A DNA stretch of 64,000 nt from the NCBI GenBank assembly GCA_964030475.1, contig CAXIPT010000020.1, positions 233,854-297,853 of the forward strand, written 5' to 3'. This stretch comes from Tethya wilhelma (lineage: Eukaryota; Porifera; Demospongiae; Tethyida; Tethyidae). Both the position numbers and the translations under genes were made by a program. Shown in pieces: positions 55,226 to 64,000 of the stretch. Each line of letters begins with the position of its first letter. Position 1 is the first letter of the stretch. Under the pieces are notes generated by a model. The model was not told where the DNA came from. It saw nothing but the letters and a program-made list of their open reading frames with translations, and did not search any database.

Positions 55226-56205
55226 TCGCATCTCAAATGTCACTTGATGAATTTGGCTCATCATGACCTTGAATTTGTGAATTGAACTGAAACTAAAATT
55301 GCTTTCCAGATTTTTCTTTCTTCATTTCTGTATAATATTCAGTATTATTATGCTCATTTATTGTGTCACTATTGTCACTATTTTAATGGACTGGTTTGTG
55401 ACTGTTAACGGATTTGATTTCTTTTTGTTCTGTGTTACTTTTGCTTTTAGCTAGCAAGAGAACTAGGTCTTGCTTTATGATCTTTCACACACTGTTATTC
55501 ATTACAGTTTGGGTTTACACAGTATAACTATCCCATCCATCCATTGTTGGACCATCCCAACAATCCCCACTGGACATCCCGACAATCCCTTCCTTTACCG
55601 CCTTCATAACCTATTATAAAGTTTTCGGACTTTTCCGAACCTGTTAAGTAACTAGCTTTATCCCAAAATACACTAAGAATAGCTTTATGGATTAAAGAAG
55701 AATTCGAAGTTTATATTATAGCGGTAGCTATATATAATTATATACCTCCTAACGTGCTGTAATATTATAGACTCTGCAGACAATTCATGATAATGATATA
55801 ATAATCTAACGATCATCAATTTTATTACACAGCTTCATCTTTCTTTTACAACAACCCCCCCCCGCCCCCCCCGAAAACCTATATGGACAGCGAGTTCTAT
55901 GGGGGGGGGCTCTGGATACAAAACGAGAGTCACTAGTGTACTGACTTGTAGCAATCAGTTATGCATTAAATTTGAATACCCTATTAACGTTACTTAATTT
56001 TACAAGACTACATTCGCCAAGCAATATTAATCGTCCCAATAAATACTTTTATTTGGCTATGTTAATTATCCCCTTTCTTCAAAGCCAACCTGTATCTCCA
56101 TTTATTTATTATAATTATATGCCAGATTTTTGCAATTACTTAAGAAATCGTACGTACTAGCTGTTGTGTATATACATGCACACATAAACTTTTGTATTGC
56201 TGTAG
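55226..56205. other. No gene seen; C/G runs at 55853-55911
   Basis: CCCCCCCCCGCCCCCCCC at 55853-55870 and a GGGGGGGGG run near 55902 flank a short segment, a weak inverted pair. CATCCCAACAATCCCC-type short repeats lie at 55535-55590. Confidence 0.4.
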
Positions 56206-56355
56206 AATATTAGCTTGTCTGTGCTATTTGGCATGGAGCCAAATATTGTGGTGGGGGTACAACCCTCAACAGGCAGAAAATGGGAGGCAGTTTGTGTGTC
56301 AGGAGAGAAGGCTGGGGTGGAGGAGATCACCTCAGTGACAAAGTATGATTGCGCG
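56206..56355 (+). CDS. Unknown split gene, candidate exon 1
   Basis: The 150-bp stretch (50 codons, phase 0) lies between ATTGCTGTAG and GTATAC. It reads NISLSVLFGMEPNIVVGVQP, then STGRKWEAVCVSGEKAG and VTKYDCA. No stop; the phase fits the next exon. I do not recognise it. It could be extracellular (Cys, Ser, Thr, Gly rich), but no signal peptide is visible. Confidence 0.4.
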
Positions 56356-56641
56356 GTATACGTATACAGTTATATTATTATCAATACAGTGGAACTACAT
56401 TAAGGTGACTCTAGTCTGTCATTGGGGAATTAAAATTTGGTCCGTATGGCTAGGTGGTTTTTAACACGGGTATTATTCTTTCAACCTCTCAGAACAGCAT
56501 TATTGATGGTGGTCCCAAATCAGAGGTGTTCACTGAGAGCAGTTCCATTGTAGTTGATTAAAATGTCACAATTGCTAGATGTGCAAATCTAGATATATTC
56601 TAGTTCATTATTTTTTTGCTGCATTTTTGCTGTATGTATAG

Positions 56642-56720
56642 TCATGTGGAGAAACTTCTCTCTCAGCAAATGAGAAACAAGAATTTGAAATTAAATTTTC
56701 TGAGAGCATACAGATCTCCT
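56642..56720 (+). CDS. Unknown split gene, candidate exon 2
   Basis: The 79-bp stretch after TGTATAG continues in phase 0 with SCGETSLSANEKQEFEIKFS then ESIQIS and a perfect GTAAGT donor. A following acceptor at 56814 (TATGCAG) leads to a stop within a few codons. Not recognised. Confidence 0.4.
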
Positions 56721-57639
56721 GTAAGTTAAATTAAAAAGCAAAAGAAGGGCATAAAAATTATAGCACATGACAATAATCTATTATGGAATTTCTCAACTCT
56801 ATAATTCTATGCAGTACCTTGACATTCCATGAAAGCCAGAAGACCTGGTGGATGTAGTATAAAAAAAAGTATATATTAAGTGGTCCAGGTCACAGCGGTG
56901 ATCTGAATTGCTGCAGCTGATATCAATACCAGCTGGCCTACCAGGGGAACTATAAAGACCTGAGGGTCAGGGAGGGGATGGATTGTTAGTGCCACAAGTT
57001 GTGCATGTGTTGGGGTGTGTACTAAAGTGTGCCTCGGATCCAATGCACCCCTATCCCGTGACACACCCTCTTGAAGCTCTTCCTCCATGTGTTACATGCA
57101 TGGCCAGCCTATGCCTGGTAGAGTGCCAGCAAGGGCCATTGGCAAAAGAAGAGAGTCTCAACACGTGTCGTGGTGCTTGTAATGGGGGTATTTCATGCAT
57201 GTGCATGGCATGTGTGTAAGCTTTGTGCTACCATACAGATTGGGAAATTTTAATTTTTCCACTCGCACTAGTGGCAAAAATTTCCTAATGTATGGTACAC
57301 ATACAGTACTAAGAACTGCTACTATTTTGACTGTGTGTGTGTGCAAAAGCACTAAGTATGCATATTCAAGTTAGCATGTACTACATGCAGTATGCAGTTA
57401 GCTATAATAGCTATAGCTTGGACTCTTCATAGCGGCAGCTGTTGATAAGCACTGCATAATTATCTCCAGGCCAGTCAGCAGCAAAAAAGATACCATGAGA
57501 TTAGTTCTGAGCCTCCATCGAAATGTGACTAACTAGCATCTTTTTAAACCTCCATCTGGTGGCTATGCAAGGCTTTTGGGATTCGAATATGCTTGAACTT
57601 GCTTCTTGATCTCTTTCACTCTTACCCCCCACATTTGTA
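56721..57639. other. No supported gene
   Basis: Open frames at 56876-57088 (minus) and 56983-57219 (plus) overlap, and neither has a recognised domain. Confidence 0.4.
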
Positions 57640-57890
57640 TAGCCAGGGGGGTGCTTTGGGTACTTGAAGACCCCCTTTGCTGGTGACCAAAAGCACAAAC
57701 TACTTAATAATTGGATTTATTAATAAGTTATCAAGCCGTTAGAATCTCCATTTCTTACTTGTTTGTTGTTAGAAGCTATTTTCTAAGCTCATTTATGTCT
57801 AACGATTTGATAAACAAAATTCAAAATCCTTTAATTCACGCTAGGTTGATTGAAAGCGCTCAGCAGCTTGCTTCCAGCAATAGTTCAAAG
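57640..57890. repeat. Dispersed repeat, diverged copy of 6085-6330
   Basis: Shared blocks: TGCTTTGGGT, CCCCCTTTGC, AAAAGCACAAAC, GGATTTATTAATAAG, AGCGCTCAGCAGC. Confidence 0.6.
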
Positions 57891-58239
57891 GTCGTGATAT
57901 CGATCAAGTGATGCAAAAGTGGGTGCGAGACTCCAAAATTTTCTGCGCGCTGTGCATGCACAATTTTAGCGCCCCCTTACTCTAAATCCTAGCTATTGCC
58001 CTGCCTCACGCAGTTTGGAGTATTTTATATTCATTGAAAGAAGCCACATGAACATGTGCAATGAAGTGTGATGTTAAAATATAATTGGGAACAATGATAA
58101 CACTTTGGAGATGTAATGATGATAAATCAAATTTACAGGTTGATTTCTCAGCGCCCAAAATTAATAATCAAAGTAAAATGAGAATTCCTGAGCATTAAAC
58201 ATATGGTTTAACCTCAGACACTAATTCAGCCCTTTTACA
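57891..58239. other. No gene seen
   Basis: Intergenic; nothing recognisable ahead of the BEL/Pao fragment. Confidence 0.4.
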
Positions 58240-58950
58240 GACAAAAATAGATGCCTTTGAGTTGCCTGAAGACATAGTCAATTAAGGATGCAAATACTGA
58301 AGAGTCTTATACTGATGCTACTCTTGGCCTTAGTCAGAGAGCTCACTAAGGAGAGAGAAAGGTGCTTGGTATATTCTGGGACATCTCTGGTGAGCAGCTT
58401 ATGATGAACCTAGGAGAGATTGCCTCTTTGGCTGCTGAGCTTGAGCCTACTAAAATCGTAAAATCTTCCTACTGTCAGCCTAGTAGGAAGATTTACGACC
58501 ATCTTGGGTTTCTCTCGCATGTTGTCATCTTGTTCAAGATCTTTCTGCAGGAGCTAGATGTGCAAACACAAGTTGGACTGGAACCAACCATTGAGTGGTG
58601 AGCTGATATTGAAGTGGCGTCAATTGTCTCTTGGCCTACAATTGGCACAGACGTTGGCAACACCACAATGTTACTTCAGTGGTTTGGAGAAGATGAAGTT
58701 ATCTCTGTGCATCTTGGTGGATTTGTGATGCATTTTGTAGGGCTTATACAGGGGTTGTATATTTGCTAGTGGAAACCTCAACAAATTGTCTAGTACGCTT
58801 CATAGTACCCAAAACTCGTGTGGCTCCTCTTTAGTCCCAAAAAATTCCAAGATTGGAACTGCCTTCTGCAATGTTCTTGGCACGACTGATGTATACAATC
58901 ACTCGAGCCCTTGAAGATGAACTACAATTGCAATCTTCACAATGTTTTTG
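58240..58950 (+). pseudogene. BEL/Pao retrotransposon pol fragment
   Basis: From about 58362: VLGIFWDISGEQLMM, LGEIASLAAELEPTK and SRKIYDHLGFLSHVVILFKI, the conserved BEL/Pao region after the reverse transcriptase. Further on, in changing frames, are VRFIVPKTRVAPL, a TAG stop, and IPRLELPSAMFLARLMYTIT near 58790-58910, the KTRVAPLKxQTIPRLEL signature. At least two frameshifts and one stop. LTRs, protease and integrase are not seen. Confidence 0.85.
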
Positions 58951-60059
58951 ATGTATCACGTGAACTTATGTATGACATGCTGTCATGAATTTGATGACAA
59001 GTCTGATTGAGTGCATGCTGTGTTGTATCTGCATGAATCAGTGTGTTCACTGTAAGATTGTGGGCAAGGATATAGTATAAATATAGGCAGAACAAATAGT
59101 AATCGTGCTTAGTGATCCACTACCACTCTTTATGACAAATGCAATTGAGTGAGAGTGTAAATGCTCTACTCAAGCATTAAGTGGATTACAAGAAAAACGA
59201 ACTTTCTGTGTTTCGGGACAAGTTGAAAGAAGTTGTCGAAGATCAAATCAGAAAGTTAGAGAGAGCTGTTATCCAGTTAGGCCACCATCACTACACATTG
59301 GTGGAAGCTATAGGGTTAACATGAACAGTACTTATATGATTGGTCTAGCAATGAGAAGAGCTAGGTTGTGTGGACTTATTTTCTCCCATTGACTCTTCTA
59401 AGAGCTACCACAGATCAAAAGATTTAACTTTTGCAATTATTAAGTTAAGTTGCCACTATATCAAGAGTTCTGCTTTAGGTACATGATATAATGAAGTAAT
59501 CCTGTGGAGCGCTTATTGTGCAAGCTATGGATATTCCTTTGGAGTGTAAAACTTTATTAGTTATTCTAAAATTAATTCTAGGCATGCTGTACATACACAA
59601 AATACTTCTCTGCTATTCTGTTAATATCGCAGAAGTTATCTGATTCAACATACTAGAAAAACTTTCAGAGAGCTTGCACTACAATTTGATTCTATCAACT
59701 CTTCCTTGCTGTAAAAGGTCTCAAGCAATTTTATAAAGTTCCTTATGCTTGTTCTTTTTCAGACAGTGTAACAGCTTGATAAATACGTATCTTTCTCTAA
59801 CTGAGATAATCATAGGCAAAATTAGTAGCAAATACTGTACAAAATATCTTGATTTTTATAGTAAAGTCGGCATATAATTAATTAAAGCCCTAGGCTCCCT
59901 ATTCCACTCATAGCTTCACAGCTTCGAACACTCAAAACAAAACTCTGGTTCAAGTTTGAGAATATTATCAAGACCATGTGTCCAAGCTGATATGCACAAC
60001 ATGTCAATGATTTAAAAATTAACTTGAGTCTAAAAGAATTTATTGACCAGCTTTTATAG
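58951..60059. other. No supported gene
   Basis: A short + frame near 59190-59330 (SVFRDKLKEVVEDQIRKLER) is open but unassigned. Confidence 0.35.
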
Positions 60060-60278
60060 AAGGCACAGCAAATCTTGAGTTCAACAATCAAAGATCATGT
60101 TAGCGCAGACATGGATAAATGTGCGATGATGCTCTTCAAGAAACAAAACTCAGACATGCACGTGACAGACTATACTCGAATTGCACAATTCTTTGCTTAC
60201 TCTGCTTATGTGCTTCATGTGACATTCCGGCAGGATGTAATTATAACTTGGGGCAATCAGTTACTTTTGTATGTTTAA
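60060..60278 (+). CDS. Unassigned open frame
   Basis: Open for about 70 codons: STIKDHVSADMDKCAMMLFK, then RIAQFFAYSAYVLHVTFRQD and VIITWG. Composition is protein-like, but I cannot name a family, and no splice border is clear. May be an exon or a transposon scrap. Confidence 0.2.
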   Translation, partial: KAQQILSSTIKDHVSADMDKCAMMLFKKQNSDMHVTDYTRIAQFFAYSAYVLHVTFRQDVIITWGNQLLLYV

Positions 60279-60914
60279 GCTGTCATAAGAATGTTATAGG
60301 GGGATAAATTGTTTTGGACTTGATATAGAACCCCCACGAAATGATTATATCTGACCATAATTGGATTACATTAATTACATCAGACACAACATTTTGGATA
60401 CAATGCATAACCGTTTTTTTGGTATGGTCAAAACAATTCTCAATAAGAGGACTGAGAAAGTATAATATCAAACACACAATTTGAACTCATTCAGACATAT
60501 GCATGTAGCATGTCTAGTACTTTGAATTAAACTTTGGAGGTTAAGCGGGATGTCTGTCAAACGAGACATGCAAATTCTCATGAAAGAGGGGAAGAAATTA
60601 GAGCACATTTCTCAAATACAGGTTCCAATTAGTATAAAATTCAAAACCCCAACAAGAGGCTTGCCGTTCAGTTATCTAGACTAGATACATAGTTTTTGAG
60701 AATCCTGATTTTAGCTTAGATGTAATTTTGGTCGGCTTTGCAAATTTTGTTTAATTGAGTTACACTGACCTCACTTTGACTGTTATCAGCATGAACATTC
60801 GGGGTCACTGGATTCACCTACACGTATGACAAAAGTGAGTCAACCTTGGAAGAGCAAAGTAGTGATCTACAATCAAAATTTCTTACTTGTTTTTTTCTTT
60901 TCCTTGTTGGAATA
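60279..60914. other. No gene seen
   Basis: Intergenic. Confidence 0.4.
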
Positions 60915-61571
60915 TGTGACCCTCTCTGAGCAAACCAAGCATAATGCGCTACATAGTAATTTGTGTACTAGGCCATTTTAGTAGGTCTGGTCAAAATACA
61001 TAATTTTTGCATGGCAGCTTATACAGATAGAATAATCATTTAGCTACATAAATATATAATTTTTAGCTTCTAAAACGCTTTAGTTACAGAGTTATAGCTT
61101 CTACAAGCTACCCGTGTCAGAGCGCTTAGCGTCCATTACACGGAGCTGTTGTCAAGACTTGTGGTGAATAATTAAAAATTCAGTCCAGCTGTTCTTCAAA
61201 ACTAGCACTAATGGAGCGCTTCTTGTCTCTTTCTTGCTCTAACTATCTCTTTATCCTTCGTTTGGCTCCTTGACGGTCTTCTCTAAGCTTTGTAAAACAA
61301 CGCTAGAACTCGAGCGTTGAATTATTCATTGCCGTTTCCGGAAGTGTACGGATTACGTAATTCATTCCATAGTTACGTATAAAAATTGCAAACTCTGCAA
61401 TCTTTAGTATGGGCGCTCCGCGTGTATAAGCGCTCATATCTCTGCAACTACAAGCGCCCAGGAGCTAATATTTGCAGAATCAATAGTTCAAAGGTTATAC
61501 TAGGTAATGGTCGCATAAAAAAGAAAATCAATTTTTGCGCATTATGCTTGGTTTTCTCAGAGAGGGTCACA
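60915..61571. mobile_element. TGTGA-type TIR element, copy C (657 bp)
   Basis: TA flanks at 60913 and 61572. The left TIR TGTGACCCTCTCTGAGCAAA, then CCAAGCATAATGCGC, pairs with the right TIR over 35 bp with one mismatch. The interior is unrelated to copies A and B, but the end keeps TGTGA and the G(A/C)AAACC block. Confidence 0.8.
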
Positions 61572-63119
61572 TATATTGAGTTTGTTCTCGGACTAGAGAT
61601 TGTAGAATTGCATCTTCTGAGAGGCAGCCTACACTAGGATAACCATCCATGGACTCGGTCCGGTGCGAGTGAGATACGCTGCACGTCATACATATCATAA
61701 GATTTGTACGTGTGCAAACGTGAAGTTCCACATTACAAATTTAAAAATTTTACTTTTTGAGAATGGCCAAGATTTCAGTTTGACTCTCTGAACATCTGCT
61801 GTTCTCTCAAAGCTAATCAACAATCCTGGATTCATTCTATTGTTATAACACTATGTGTGGTGCAATTTCTTACCATCCGCCGCCCGAATGCATCAAGGCA
61901 AAACACAAGCAGTGCTTCTCACTGAGTGACTTAAAGTGTGGAGTCGGTTTTAGGAGATTTACCTGGTAAGCAACAATAAATAGGTTGTTTTTTTGCCATT
62001 ATCTCTGACATGCTTTCTGTGATAAATTTATAGCGGCTGATGCTCAGCACACATCTGACCGTACGTTGAAATTGTTTTTTTCGAAATGCCTTATATCCTG
62101 TTGCACACTTAGCGAAGTTTGTATCCTTTAGTACTACATCCACAAGGCATGTGTGGAAGCCAACGTTTATGAATTCAAAACCTTTTCAGAATTAAATCCG
62201 GTTGTCAAGAAGTACATTCTGGTCAGAGTATATATAAATGGTGGTTTGCAGTCTTGTACACCATAGTTAACATGGGACTGATTTGGGGAATTTCCCCAGG
62301 CTGTTGAGCATGTGCAGTTACATGACCACAAGTGCACATGGTCTTATCCTTTTACATTGCATTTGTCAAGGAAGAAACTAGCAAGGAATCCTGACCAATC
62401 CATCGTTTTCTTGACCCAACCCTGCCCAACCCAAAACACCTAATTCGTGACAATTTTGTAGGTACATGATCGGAGGAGATGCCAAATACATTTGACAACC
62501 GACAAGTTCCATACCATGGGGAGGTATCATGACCTCAGTAGATATGTTCAGTAGGCATCGTGGCCTACAGTGCATCCTGGCACTGATATTAATGCACCAT
62601 GGCAAACGCGAATACCAAGTGCACCGTGGGACACACAACGGCCTGGCACCCCCCAGTACCTGCCAGAATTAGTCCAAAGGCTCATAAAATATTATCCTCT
62701 GCATAACGCGTGCCAATAGGTTAAGGACTATGTTAACCCAATAGTTTTCTCCTTCTAGGTGGTGTTTATTCACATATTTTGCAAACATAGGTGGTAAAAA
62801 TATGCCCTCCAATGCAAAACTACGAAGATAAATTTGATGCAGTGCTGTCTCGCATATCATCACAAAGTACAACAAAAAATAAAACAGCAAGTAACATCTT
62901 TATTGATGTCTGCATTGAATGTACAATTAATCTGTTAACTCTCTAATAGGGTTACCCCAAAGAGTTGTAGCTACTTCAAAAGGGATCACTTCTTCAACTC
63001 TGATTAAGAATACTGTACATATCCCACGGACCCACTCTATGATCCTTGTGGTTTAGTAAAATTCGTAGTGACCTTACTTTTTATTGATGTGTTAGTGGCA
63101 CAACCCAAGTTTGAATTGA
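61572..63119. other. No supported gene
   Basis: Minus-strand frames at 61931-62143, 62378-62638 and 62669-62890 have no recognised domain. Confidence 0.4.
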
Positions 63120-63125
63120 GACCAA

Positions 63126-63173
63126 GTGTGCGTGTGCGTGTGCGTGTGCGTGTGTGTGTACGTGTGTGTGTGT
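63126..63173. repeat. (GTGTGC)n/(GT)n microsatellite
   Basis: TGTGCG hexamers grade into GT repeats. Confidence 0.95.
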
Positions 63174-63765
63174 CGTGCATGTTTGCTCTTTGCTGATCTG
63201 TTTCATGTGTGCACAATTAGTTTACCAAGGGTTAAACATGCATATTTTTAATTTAATTATTTATCTGATATGCAGAGTGAGACTCAATCCAAGGTTAAAC
63301 CTTTGAAGGCTGGGTAAACTATTATTACTTGCAGTTGTTCATTTCAGTATTATGCTGATGCATCTTAATTCTGGATATAATCTTGTACAAGGATTTTGTA
63401 CAGGTTTCTAAAGGTGAAATTATTGTCATTAAAGGAATTTTTGATAAAGAAAATTGATGGTAAGTATTTTGTGTGTGTGTGATTCAACACTTAGCGAACA
63501 GGTTAAATTAACGACTTGAAGGGAAGAATGCTTTGCTGAGTGATTTGGAATTTCTGACTGCTGAAATTGTTGAGAAAAGCAGTCTTTTTCCATGATGAAT
63601 CAATGTTTCAGGCGAATGACTATGAAAGAGCCCAATGGGGCATGAGAGATGACTGTATGCTTGTTCCAAAGAGTAAGAGCTAGGGCAGGGATCAAGGTCT
63701 CTCTTTGCATCTGTGAACAGGATGGCTACTTGCAAATTGACGAATAAAGAGTTTCCAGAGAAATC
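63174..63765. other. No supported gene
   Basis: A 75-codon minus frame at 63508-63735 is unassigned. Confidence 0.4.
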
Positions 63766-64000
63766 ATGAAGTTTTCTAATCTAAAGCAAAATGCTAGAGC
63801 CTCTATTGAGTATGGTGAAAACAAAGATGGTTATTGGACCTCAGAAAAGTTCATGAAACAATTGAAATACTGTGTTGATATAGCTGAATGCAAGTATTCA
63901 CAGTAGAGGGCTACAAAGTGGTTTGGATTTTTGACAATTCCAGTTGTCATGGTGCATACGCTGAAGATGCACTAATTGCGTACAGAATGAACGCTAAGCC
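63766..64000 (+). pseudogene. DDE-type transposase fragment, runs off the window
   Basis: KFSNLKQNARASIEYGENKD then GYWTSEKFMKQLKYCVDIAE in one frame. A TAG at 63904 with a frame change is followed by VEGYKVVWIFDNSSCHGAYA and EDALIAYRMNAKP. IFDxSxxHxAxxxDALxAxRMN is a conserved block of a DDE-endonuclease family common in fungi and sponges, with the catalytic aspartate in IFDNS. The lesion before it suggests a dead copy; the 3' half lies outside the window. Confidence 0.65.

Noticed and set aside
55853..55911. G-quadruplex or regulatory C/G tract
   Set aside because: Only homopolymer runs are visible, and no gene start lies close enough to make a regulatory role testable from sequence.
1..64000. 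tRNA, rRNA or other structured RNA genes
   Set aside because: I found no A/B-box tRNA cloverleaf or rRNA-like stretch by reading; a dedicated covariance search would be needed to exclude small ones.

Overview
This is animal (metazoan) nuclear DNA, AT-rich, with spliceosomal introns (GTAAGT/AG borders, short exons) and a very dense load of transposon debris. The mix (ZNF862/C17orf113-type hAT, Crypton, Helitron, Penelope-like, Ty3/Gypsy, BEL/Pao, P-element/THAP9-like and integrase-type fragments, plus MITEs with ends such as GGGGCGAGC, TACCGTA and GTGGCGTAGCCAGG) looks most like a demosponge such as Amphimedon. That assignment is an inference. There is no bacterial-style operon and no RNA gene that I can support.

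The window is a scaffold of eight contigs joined by single N characters at 4447, 13806, 19259, 22516, 32628, 43050 and 54154. Several joins are flanked by near-identical sequence, in direct orientation (12447-13805 = 13807-15153; 18121-19258 = 19260-20396; 31723-32627 = 33566-34470) or inverted (4448-7384 = 22517-24776; 32629-33526 = 47945-48845). Most of these 'duplications' are probably unmerged allelic contig ends. Block 4448-22515 appears to be placed backwards.

Layout. 1-4446: nested MITEs, including a 1.26-kb TTAA element inside an older inverted-repeat element. 4448-7490: a GGGGCGAGC element with a 675-bp insertion, a MITE and a Penelope-like reverse transcriptase remnant. 8340-10120: a dead hAT transposase (minus). 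10824-11172: two exons of a Pumilio/PUF-type protein. 12350-15300: a Crypton remnant, a dihydroxyacetone-kinase-like exon with a stop, and fold-back elements, doubled by the contig overlap. 15627-17936: a second dead hAT interrupted by a 681-bp element. 18041-20780: a split host-like gene on the minus strand with phase-consistent exons, function unknown. 21270-25440: Helitron-like remnants and the mirror copy of the Penelope region. 25800-32600: palindromes, fold-back elements and a third PUF-type exon (28300-28437, minus). 32629-43049: tandem repeats, a two-exon gag-like gene, P-element and Ty3/Gypsy scraps. 43051-54153: paired TGTGA elements, an integrase 5' part, a decayed HECT ubiquitin-ligase gene and a third hAT. 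54155-64000: a Crypton with altered catalytic positions, an unknown two-exon candidate, a BEL/Pao scrap, a third TGTGA element and a DDE transposase running off the right edge.

The genes do not form a pathway. The most interesting signal is in the mobile elements: elements ending in TGTGA whose terminal inverted repeats match within a copy but differ between copies that are about 95% alike inside, and a fold-back element whose terminal hairpin shows compensatory base changes.
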